This document shows, piece by piece, positions 1-6,772 of a DNA stretch of 8,959 nt. The stretch comes from Nitrososphaerota archaeon. Its GTDB lineage: Archaea > Thermoproteota > Nitrososphaeria > Nitrososphaerales > UBA57. Position numbers and translations under genes: made by a program. The notes below the pieces were generated by a model. That model ran no database searches, had not been told where the DNA came from, and saw nothing but the letters and a program-made list of their open reading frames with translations. The stretch lies in contig JACZWF010000048.1 in the NCBI GenBank assembly GCA_022572285.1, forward strand, positions 1 through 8,959, in the 5' to 3' direction. The first letter of the stretch is position 1; each line of letters opens with the position of its first letter.

Positions 1-1
1 A

Positions 2-1072
2 GAAGATATTCGTAAAACCAAGGTCAATAAGGCTACAGAACATCATCTAGGAATCCTAAAAGCCAAACTCTCAAAGTTGAAGACGGAACAGGAAGAAAGG
101 AGGTCTCGCGGTGGCGGGAGTAGCATAGGGTATGAAACAAGGAGAGCCGGTGATGCTACCGTAGCCCTTGTAGGGTTACCAAATGTCGGAAAATCCACAC
201 TGCTTAATCACCTGACTAACGCAAAGTCTAGGGTCGGATCCTATGCCTTTACAACTCTGGAGGTGGTTCCCGGGATAATGGAATATAATGGAGCCAGAAT
301 CCAAATTTTAGACCTTCCAGGGATAGTTGGTGGAGCCGCATCTGGAAAGGGGTTCGGAAAGAGGGTTCTATCAGTTGCAAGAAGCGCTGACTTGATTATT
401 TTGCTGTTGGACGTCTTTCATCCCGATCAGTCTCCTCTTCTAAGACGAGAGCTATCTGAGATGGGAATAAGACTCGATGAAAATCCGCCTGATATCGTAA
501 TTGATAAGAGGTCCTCCGGCGGATTGGAAATTAGCATTGCGGTGCCTATAGACATCCCGGAAGATCTCATTAAAGGAATACTACGTGTATACGGAATTCA
601 TCATGCAAGAGTACTTATACGAGAGAAGGTAACCACCGATCAACTAATAGACATAATCTCCAGCAATAGGATATACACCAAATCAATTACTGTAGTTAAT
701 AAAATTGATCTCGTAAACCAAGGCTTTCTCAACGAAGTAAAGGAAAAGATCGGGACTGAATTCGTCCCCATTTCAGCCGACGCTAACCTAAACATTAAAG
801 GCCTCATGCAAATAATTTACGATAGACTCGACTTGATAAGAATCTATATGAAACCCCGAGGGGAAGAAGCTGATTACGAGGAACCGATGATAGTTCAACA
901 CGGATCAACTGTAATTGATGTCTGCGATAAGGTTCATAGGAATCTTAGAAAGGGATTTAGATATGGATACGTCTGGGGAAAAAGCGTTAAGTTCAAGGGT
1001 CAGAGAGTAGGAATGGATCACACACTCTCAGACGGAGACGTTCTGACAATAATTGGAACTAGACAAGATTAA
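2..1072 (+). CDS. DRG-family GTP-binding protein (developmentally regulated GTPase, archaeal type), 5' end cut by window edge
   Basis: Translation-associated GTPase of the Obg/DRG superfamily; in eukaryotes DRG proteins act with ribosomes, and the archaeal homolog is presumed similar. The frame is open to the left edge, and codons 1-25 (bases 2-76) read through a typical DRG N-terminus (NKATEHHLGILKAKL). The TTG at base 77 is therefore internal and the true start lies left of the window. Counting from base 2: P-loop GLPNVGKST at 58-66, switch I region SYAFTTL near 80-86, DLPG (G3) at 104-107, NKID (G4) at 233-236, SAD (G5) at 258-260. A helix-hairpin-helix precedes the P-loop and an inserted domain lies between G3 and G4. 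A TGS domain fills about 293-355 with the DRG signature YGYVWGKSVK and RVGMDH. With 356 visible residues against a family length near 365-370, only about 10 residues are missing. All GTPase motifs are intact. It ends 59 bases before the polymerase gene. Confidence 0.95.
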   Translation, partial: EDIRKTKVNKATEHHLGILKAKLSKLKTEQEERRSRGGGSSIGYETRRAGDATVALVGLPNVGKSTLLNHLTNAKSRVGSYAFTTLEVVPGIMEYNGARIQILDLPGIVGGAASGKGFGKRVLSVARSADLIILLLDVFHPDQSPLLRRELSEMGIRLDENPPDIVIDKRSSGGLEISIAVPIDIPEDLIKGILRVYGIHHARVLIREKVTTDQLIDIISSNRIYTKSITVVNKIDLVNQGFLNEVKEKIGTEFVPISADANLNIKGLMQIIYDRLDLIRIYMKPRGEEADYEEPMIVQHGSTVIDVCDKVHRNLRKGFRYGYVWGKSVKFKGQRVGMDHTLSDGDVLTIIGTRQD

Positions 1073-1087
1073 GATAATTCCTGACCC

Positions 1088-1131
1088 CATAATATTCATA
1101 AGAGCTCAATGCTAATAGACGAGCTCCTATC
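1088..1131 (+). promoter_or_regulatory. Putative promoter and GAGCTC inverted repeat upstream of dinB
   Basis: The 59-base gap holds an AT-rich box (ATAATATTCATAAG, 1089-1102) that could be an archaeal TATA/box A. Its CATAAG end lies 29 bases before the TTG start, which suits a leaderless or very short-leader transcript. GAGCTC occurs at 1102-1107 and again at 1121-1126, giving a perfect 6-base inverted repeat with a 13-base spacer between the possible TATA box and the start codon. That is a usual place for an archaeal repressor site. No Shine-Dalgarno sequence is visible before the TTG. Inference only: GAGCTC is itself palindromic, so the two copies also read as direct repeats, and chance is possible. 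Confidence 0.3.
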
Positions 1132-2223
1132 TTGCACCGGATCATCCTCCATGTGGACATGGACTATTTCTATGCCCAGGTAGAGGAGAAAATCAATCCA
1201 CTATTAACCAATAGACCTATCGTGGTCGGGCAATACTCGGGAAGAACCGAAGATAGTGGAGTCGTTGCTACGACAAATTATGTCGCGAGAGAGTTTGGCG
1301 TGCGATCTGGTATACCAATTATGAGAGCAATGAAACTCCTGGAAGGAAAGGATGCTATCTTCATCAAGGCAAATCATGAAGTATATGAGGAAGCTTCCCT
1401 GGCAGTAATGAGCATTCTAAGGGAACACTCAGATTCTTTCGAGAGCGTTAGTATTGACGAAGCTTACCTAGATATTTCGTCGAGATCAATTGATATCGAA
1501 ATGGCTCAGAAAATAGCTCTTGAGATCAAGGACCATATTAGAAGTAAAGAGGGGCTAACCTGTTCTATAGGGATAGGACCAAACAAACTAATAGCAAAAA
1601 TAGCCTCCGATTTCAGAAAACCAGACGGGTTAACTATAATACACCCAGAAGAGGTGAAAACATTTCTCTTCTCACTTCCATTAGAACGATTATTTGGAAT
1701 CGGAGAGAAAACCAAGTCCAAGCTAAAGAAAATGGGAATAGAAACTATTGAACAATTGGCGGATTACAATCCATCCTTACTTGTAGAGGCTTTTGGGAAT
1801 AAATTTGGGAGTTACCTCCATATGGCTGCGAATGGCGAAGACAAGGAAAAAGTGGAAGAGAGGAGCATGAGAGAGCAAATAGGAAGACTCGCTACTTTGA
1901 AAAATAATACTAGGGAAATACACCAGATAAAGAGGGTACTAGACGAGCTCGCTGAAAGCGTTCACAATCAGATAATTGATGAAAACCTAAGCTTCAAATC
2001 GGTGAGCATTACGGCGATTATGGAAGACCTGAAGATTCAAACAAAAACGAAGACATTGGAAGCGATAACTGATGCATTACCTGCAATTAGAAAGACTGCG
2101 CACCAGCTACTTCAGGACTTATTGGAAAAGAACGAGGATAAGGAACTTAGGCGGATCGGTGTTAAGGTCTCAAACCTTACAGAAAAGGGAGGCCAGGTTT
2201 CTCTCACAGACTTTGTGGAATGA
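1132..2223 (+). CDS. dinB: Y-family DNA polymerase IV (DinB/Dpo4 type)
   Basis: Error-prone translesion polymerase that extends primers past damaged template bases. The 363 residues match the family's usual length of about 350. Palm catalytic acids are Asp9 (HVDMDYFYAQVEE) and Asp109-Glu110 (SIDEAYLD). Tyr14 aligns with the Dpo4 steric gate Tyr12 that excludes ribonucleotides. CSIGIGPNKLIAKIASDFRKPDG at about 144-166 is the conserved palm/fingers signature. A helix-hairpin-helix thumb lies near 183-210 (LFGIGEKTKSKLKKMGI) and the little-finger domain at about 245-348. The C-terminus carries QVSLTDFV (355-362), fitting a PIP box QxxLxxF(F/V), so the enzyme likely docks on PCNA. The TTG at 1132 is chosen because it places the catalytic motif as in Dpo4, and the in-frame stop at 1099-1101 leaves no ATG or GTG upstream. 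A TTG start may mean low expression. Activity is well supported; regulation is unknown. Confidence 0.95.
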   Translation: MHRIILHVDMDYFYAQVEEKINPLLTNRPIVVGQYSGRTEDSGVVATTNYVAREFGVRSGIPIMRAMKLLEGKDAIFIKANHEVYEEASLAVMSILREHSDSFESVSIDEAYLDISSRSIDIEMAQKIALEIKDHIRSKEGLTCSIGIGPNKLIAKIASDFRKPDGLTIIHPEEVKTFLFSLPLERLFGIGEKTKSKLKKMGIETIEQLADYNPSLLVEAFGNKFGSYLHMAANGEDKEKVEERSMREQIGRLATLKNNTREIHQIKRVLDELAESVHNQIIDENLSFKSVSITAIMEDLKIQTKTKTLEAITDALPAIRKTAHQLLQDLLEKNEDKELRRIGVKVSNLTEKGGQVSLTDFVE

Positions 2224-2291
2224 ATTTCAGTTCAATGACCTCGAATACGCTAAACCGTTAAATCAAAGCTAAACTATCATGATCTAGCCGA

Positions 2292-5165
2292 ATGGAAAGA
2301 CCATCAGATTTTCCTTCAGAGACGCCTGCAATACGAGTGGCCCAAAGGAGAATAGTCTGGATTTTTGTAGTTTTGATTACAGTTCTAATTCTGCTCGCCT
2401 CAGCTGGCCAGATACTAAATTTCTGGCTCAACATACAGGAGTTCGGGGCTTTCTACATAAGGCCCTTGTATTTTGGAATTATTGGCGGTTTCATTTTAAG
2501 TGTCTTAGCGTTTACCAGAGTCGATTTCCGACACCGAAGATCTATCAGCTGGTGGGTACTGCGAATCGTCATTAGGGTGATAAGAGGAAGGGGAGATGTC
2601 GAGAATCTCTCTTTGGATGTGCCTGAGTTTAAGACCTTCCGGCTTAGTCCAATAAACTTCATTCTATGGCAGGTAACGAAAGTGACCATTCTATCAGCAT
2701 TCTTGATAAATACCAACTTGGGGATGGCCCTAATCGGAATGTCGAGGGGATGGGAATCAGGCCTCTCAAGATTACCAACGATGTTCGCGCTACCATTCAT
2801 TACTCCCCCCTTTGACATGTCATACGCTCAACAGAGCGTTATTCCAATGATTCCGGCCCTAACTCTAATAGTTATACCGATTCTTGGAGCTGTTGGAATA
2901 AGACTGGTACTCCTTGTGGGTATTACCGAATTATTAAATGGATTTTCTTCGGTATTACTGAGGCTTGGCGAAGAGATAAAGGAGATTAGCGTTCCAGTTG
3001 CAACATTAGAGGCCCTCCTCGCACTAGGTTTATTCTGGACAGGCTTCAATCTCTTCTTTCCTTCATACATTGATTTTAATACCAAGTTCATAATTGGGGG
3101 GATATTTACAGCTGGAGTTGTCTTCTCGATCTTTGCTTATCGTGATCGAGCTGGAAGGCCAAGGATTCTCAAGCCATCAGTTAGACTAACTTATGTTAGA
3201 ATTGGGGCGATTCTCCTCATTGGTCTCATTGTAGGCTCCGCGGTGGCCATCCAGGGAAGCATAGCAGACGCTAGGAAGGTCGAATGGCGAGGCCCGTACA
3301 CCGCACAGGAAATTTCGGTTAACAGATATCTTGCACAGTTGGACGATGTAAAAGAACTGCCGTATAACTTCAGTCTACTACCAATTCCTGAGCGGAGAGT
3401 CGCATCATATGTAGAGGAGAACGTTGACCTTCTCAGTAAGATAAGACTTTGGGACCTAGATGCTGCCTCAGCAAAGCTCAGACCCGAGATCGGTCTTATA
3501 CCATTTGTAGATTTCCAAGATACTGATATCCTAAGATTCAATGGGAGCCTATTCTGGAGCGCCTCTCTGAAGCCCATCCTTCCAAATACGGTAGATCCAG
3601 GTAATGTGTGGTTTGCAGAACACCTAGTCTATACACACGTTCCCGAGGGATTCCTACTACTGGACGGCGCAAGTGGGAGAATTACTGAGACTGCCGCGTT
3701 CTTCGATCAAAGAATAGTCTACTATGGGGAGGGAGGTCTCTTCGACGAAGTCTGGTCAGCGTACCCGACTGAACGGGAAACTAGCGATGAGCTTAATGGG
3801 TTCATATATGACGGCGGGGGAGGAATAGATCTACCACCGCCTCTAAGCTGGATTTTTGAACCCAACTTCCTGCTAGCAAGACCAACAGAAACAATTCATG
3901 TAATGAGATTCAAAGACGTCTACGATAGAATGAGTACACTCTTCCCATATTTCGTCTATACAATAGATGGGAAGCGGATTGACATGTTTCCAGTTAGCGA
4001 TGGAGATGAGACTTATTGGTTGATGCCCCTAGTAGTTGCAATTGATGCAAGTAATGTTCCATGGAGTGATGGAAATCCATTTGTTAGGCACGTGGGTTAT
4101 TCGATGATAAATACGTTCGACGGAGAGATTACCCTCTTCATCCTTGGAGATGATTACTTTAGCAACCTCTTTAAGCTCCTTTACGCTGATGATGTCATTA
4201 CTGAGATACCAGAATGGTTAGCCGAACAGACCAGGTATCCGGAGGAGATATTCGAATACAGAGTCGGGCAATACAATTTCTATCACCAGACCGATCCGGG
4301 AACTTTCATAGAGGCAAGGGAGTTCTTCGAAATTCCTCCAACTCTAGATACCTACTATATTATGGCTAAACCACCTGGATTTGTAGCGAACGAATTTCTA
4401 GGACTACTTTCTCTTCAGTTACGCGGCTCTCCCGGCCAGAATTTAGCAGGCTATATGATAGTTAGAAATGACTACCCCAACCTTGGAGAGATGATATTCT
4501 ACGAGGTCTCCCTTACTGCGGAGACCAAGTTACTAGGGCCAACTGCAGTGCTTGAAGCTCTAGAACGGAATCCCCAGTTTGCAACTTTGAGGACGCTACT
4601 ACGAGAGCCGAGAGTTGGCGATAACATTCTGTATAGAATCGGGGAACACGACGTGTACTTCATACCGGTTTACACCGCAGGAGCAGGTGGAGTAGTCACA
4701 CAGCTAGGAACCATAGCAGCTATTGGGGCCGCGTTCACGGGCGAATATTTTATCGGTTTTGGCGAAACCGCCGAAGAAGCCTTCACAGAATTTCTTCTCG
4801 AACTAAGTGGCATTGAAGGAATTGTGGGGGTAGTAGATAGAGATGAAGCCTTCCCGATTAGCAACCTTGAGATGAGGGCAGAGGCGATAGCTAAAATCTT
4901 TGAGGATAATAATATTGTAGTTTTGGAGCCAGATGAGATACCACCACTCTTCAGATTCAGAGAGGAGACAATTCGTTATTCCAGCGAGGCAGAATTTGCT
5001 AGCGCAAAAGAGTTACTAGATTCATTCATTAATGAATGGGCCATCGAGAACGACCTAAGCCGGGCATATACCTGGTCCGTCGAAAACGAGCTCAACTTTG
5101 GCTTTGTAGTCGAATTTGACGGCGTTCAGGAGCTCCATTACATCACTGTGCAGATCGCACGATAA
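2292..5165 (+). CDS. UPF0182 (COG1615) family integral membrane protein with large ectodomain
   Basis: Biochemical function is not known for this family. The 957 residues fit the usual 900-1000. Seven hydrophobic segments lie at about 21-43, 55-75, 121-148, 182-211, 238-259, 264-284 and 302-322, followed by a soluble region of about 630 residues that should face outside. Family landmarks seen by eye: IRLWD (384-388), NVWFAEHLVYTH (438-449), RIVYYGE (474-480), a segment near 545-595 like the VDGxxxW-D-YT region, RYPEEIFEYRVGQYNFYHQTDP (648-669), YYIMAKPPG (688-696), LRGSPGQNLAGYMIVRND (710-727), LLGPTAVLEALERNP (747-761) and GETAEEAF (824-831). Oddities: no cysteine in 957 residues, and an unassigned C-terminal segment after about 845 where bacterial members often have a low-complexity acidic or proline-rich tail. 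The ATG is preceded by TGATC at 2280-2284, a partial match to the archaeal Shine-Dalgarno extension. It sits 68 bases after dinB and 45 before the next gene, so it may be co-transcribed with gene 4. Family assignment is strong; role is unknown. Confidence 0.88.
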   Translation: MERPSDFPSETPAIRVAQRRIVWIFVVLITVLILLASAGQILNFWLNIQEFGAFYIRPLYFGIIGGFILSVLAFTRVDFRHRRSISWWVLRIVIRVIRGRGDVENLSLDVPEFKTFRLSPINFILWQVTKVTILSAFLINTNLGMALIGMSRGWESGLSRLPTMFALPFITPPFDMSYAQQSVIPMIPALTLIVIPILGAVGIRLVLLVGITELLNGFSSVLLRLGEEIKEISVPVATLEALLALGLFWTGFNLFFPSYIDFNTKFIIGGIFTAGVVFSIFAYRDRAGRPRILKPSVRLTYVRIGAILLIGLIVGSAVAIQGSIADARKVEWRGPYTAQEISVNRYLAQLDDVKELPYNFSLLPIPERRVASYVEENVDLLSKIRLWDLDAASAKLRPEIGLIPFVDFQDTDILRFNGSLFWSASLKPILPNTVDPGNVWFAEHLVYTHVPEGFLLLDGASGRITETAAFFDQRIVYYGEGGLFDEVWSAYPTERETSDELNGFIYDGGGGIDLPPPLSWIFEPNFLLARPTETIHVMRFKDVYDRMSTLFPYFVYTIDGKRIDMFPVSDGDETYWLMPLVVAIDASNVPWSDGNPFVRHVGYSMINTFDGEITLFILGDDYFSNLFKLLYADDVITEIPEWLAEQTRYPEEIFEYRVGQYNFYHQTDPGTFIEAREFFEIPPTLDTYYIMAKPPGFVANEFLGLLSLQLRGSPGQNLAGYMIVRNDYPNLGEMIFYEVSLTAETKLLGPTAVLEALERNPQFATLRTLLREPRVGDNILYRIGEHDVYFIPVYTAGAGGVVTQLGTIAAIGAAFTGEYFIGFGETAEEAFTEFLLELSGIEGIVGVVDRDEAFPISNLEMRAEAIAKIFEDNNIVVLEPDEIPPLFRFREETIRYSSEAEFASAKELLDSFINEWAIENDLSRAYTWSVENELNFGFVVEFDGVQELHYITVQIAR

Positions 5166-5192
5166 ATAAATGGATCCTTGCATAGTAATCCT

Positions 5193-5210
5193 GGAGACCA
5201 ACGGAGACCA
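5193..5210 (+). promoter_or_regulatory. Tandem GGAGACCA repeat carrying the ribosome binding site that sets the start of the Vgb-like gene
   Basis: GGAGACCA occurs twice with a 10-base period (5193-5200 and 5203-5210), and the second copy abuts the ATG at 5211. GGAG at 5203-5206 matches the Shine-Dalgarno core, though its spacer of 4 bases is short; the first copy sits 14 bases from the ATG. The site supports ATG 5211 over the in-frame TTG at 5178, which would put a charged extension before the signal peptide. An AT-rich stretch GATAAATAAAT at 5161-5171, overlapping the previous stop codon, could be a TATA element for this gene. Confidence 0.5.
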
Positions 5211-6698
5211 ATGCTATATTCAGTTTTGGTCTTCTTACTAACAACTGGCTTTGTACTAGGAGGAACTCCACCTAGTCTAAGTCTAGGACAAATTCAAGAA
5301 ACAGAGCTTGGAATAAAGAACTTCGTGACTGAATATCCATTATCCTCGGATGGGGTTAACGCATTTGCAATATTTGCAGACCCATTTGGGAAGATCTGGT
5401 TCTCACAGCGAAATCTCGCTTCAATTGCATATCTGGATCCCATCGATGGAAAGATTCGAGAGTTTGCAGTACCAACAGATCAAGACACGTTAGAAATATG
5501 GTCAATTTACGTTAACAATGAAAACGAAGTCTGGTTTACGGATGCTACTGAGAATAAGATTAGAATGCTTAACCAAAATACAGGCGTCGTTATCGACCTT
5601 TTGATTCCTTCAGTGAATGCGACACCATGGGATATCAAAGGTGATCATGATGGTAATCTCTGGTTCACTGAATTTGGGGACGCAAACAACCTAGCAAAAA
5701 TCATTCCAGGCGAAGTGGAACCCGGAACACAAAAAGGCATCATAGAGTATCAAATTCCTACCGCCACTTCCAGGCCGAGCTACATAGAAATCGATGAGAG
5801 CGGAAAAATATGGTTCGTTGAATCCGGCCCTGGGAAAATCGCTAAATTCGATCCTGAAACAGAAATGTTCACCGAATACACACTCCCAGGTGAAGGTGTT
5901 GGAGGTGGTACAGTAAATCCGATCGGCCTGAGCATTGACAACGATGGGAAGATTTGGTATACACAGTTCAGAACAAGCATAATTGGACGACTCGATCCAA
6001 TCTCAGGGGAGATAACAGAGTATGCTACCGGAGCACTCACTAGTGGAACGTTCGGTATGACTAAAGATTCTACCGGGGACATCTGGACCATTCAGTTTAG
6101 GGCTGACAGAGTAGTAAGAATATCACCCGAGGAGCTTAAAATATGGGAGTACAAAATTCCAAGCAACAGATCCTTTGCACAGACAATTACATCCGATAAT
6201 TTAGGGAATGTTTGGTTTATCGAGAGAGATAATGATAAGATAGGAGTCATAGATGGCTCGAAATCAATTCCGTTCACGGTTGAGATTGATTCCAGAACTT
6301 TAACCCTGCCTAGGGGGGGCCACGCCACTCTAGATCTTCTAGTTAAAAGCAACGGGAATAATGTTGGAGAAGTTTTTCTAATAGCTAGAGGAAATACAAG
6401 GGTAACGGGCTTTCTGAGCGATATTCTGGTGACATTTTCTCCGGACAAGATTTTTCTGGATAAGTCTAATGATGAATTTCATTCTCAGTTAGGCATTACC
6501 CTAGGTGAGAGCCTTGAACCAAAAACCTATCAGATTACATTGGGTGCTTCAGATCTGAAACTTGAACTCTATGCAGGACTATTTGTTGAGCTAGAGGTCA
6601 GAGAACAAAGCCCTTTAGACCTTGGTATCATCGCATTAGTGGGTGCTGGATTTGCCCTTCTACTGGTAATCATTGTCATCCTTAGATCTAGAAGATAA
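5211..6698 (+). CDS. Exported streptogramin-lyase-like seven-bladed beta-propeller with Ig-like domain and C-terminal membrane anchor
   Basis: 495 residues from ATG 5211. An N-terminal signal peptide (about 1-26, LYSVLVFLLTTGFVLGG) is followed by seven propeller blades. Each blade has the Vgb/SMP-30-type signature (D/G-x-I/V-W-F/Y), at residues 62-64, 107-109, 150-152, 200-202, 248-250, 291-293 and 334-336, and most end in a DP-x-(S/T)G-x-I-x-E-(F/Y) strand. Residues about 353-463 (from IPFTVEIDS) look like an Ig-like beta-sandwich. A membrane helix at 471-491 ends in the basic tail RSRR, so the propeller faces outside. In staphylococcal virginiamycin B lyase, histidines including the catalytic one are needed. 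Here the whole propeller has a single His (146, blade 3, in DHDGN), so antibiotic lyase activity is unlikely. No cysteines are present. It lies 45 bases after the UPF0182 gene on the same strand and could share its transcript. A binding or structural surface role is inference. Confidence 0.87.
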   Translation: MLYSVLVFLLTTGFVLGGTPPSLSLGQIQETELGIKNFVTEYPLSSDGVNAFAIFADPFGKIWFSQRNLASIAYLDPIDGKIREFAVPTDQDTLEIWSIYVNNENEVWFTDATENKIRMLNQNTGVVIDLLIPSVNATPWDIKGDHDGNLWFTEFGDANNLAKIIPGEVEPGTQKGIIEYQIPTATSRPSYIEIDESGKIWFVESGPGKIAKFDPETEMFTEYTLPGEGVGGGTVNPIGLSIDNDGKIWYTQFRTSIIGRLDPISGEITEYATGALTSGTFGMTKDSTGDIWTIQFRADRVVRISPEELKIWEYKIPSNRSFAQTITSDNLGNVWFIERDNDKIGVIDGSKSIPFTVEIDSRTLTLPRGGHATLDLLVKSNGNNVGEVFLIARGNTRVTGFLSDILVTFSPDKIFLDKSNDEFHSQLGITLGESLEPKTYQITLGASDLKLELYAGLFVELEVREQSPLDLGIIALVGAGFALLLVIIVILRSRR

Positions 6699-6734
6699 CA
6701 AGGGCATAATACATTGCATTAATTCATCCTTTCG

Positions 6735-6772
6735 CATAAGACTATTATCTACTCCAGATCGTGATGTGGTCG
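6735..6772 (+). promoter_or_regulatory. Putative box A and Shine-Dalgarno-like site before the PQQ-like gene
   Basis: CATAAG at 6735-6740 repeats the hexamer at the possible box A of dinB (1097-1102), at a comparable distance from the start. GTGAT at 6761-6765 matches part of the archaeal Shine-Dalgarno consensus GGAGGTGAT and sits 7 bases before ATG 6773, which favours that ATG over GTG 6761 or ATG 6764. The rest of the 74-base gap (6699-6734) is AT-rich with no clear hairpin. Weak evidence. Confidence 0.3.

Noticed and set aside
2072..2272. 66-codon plus-strand open frame overlapping the end of dinB
   Set aside because: Mostly inside dinB in another frame, with no recognisable domain. Only about 50 bases extend past dinB.
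1073..2291. tRNA or small RNA genes in the gaps between genes
   Set aside because: The gaps are 5 to 75 bases, and no cloverleaf or conserved tRNA boxes were found.
2453..3577. Minus-strand open frames (about 2453-2818, 2828-3091, 3191-3577) opposite the UPF0182 gene
   Set aside because: They lie antisense to a strongly supported conserved gene, and their translations show no family-like pattern.
5178..5210. In-frame TTG start at 5178 for the Vgb-like gene
   Set aside because: It would add 11 polar residues before an otherwise standard signal peptide. The ATG at 5211 has a GGAG site just upstream.
5780..6448. Minus-strand open frames opposite the Vgb-like gene
   Set aside because: Shadows of the propeller repeats on the coding strand. 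No domain or start signal was seen.
5211..6698. Streptogramin resistance gene (vgb)
   Set aside because: Fold similarity only. The later blades lack histidines, and the protein is exported and anchored.
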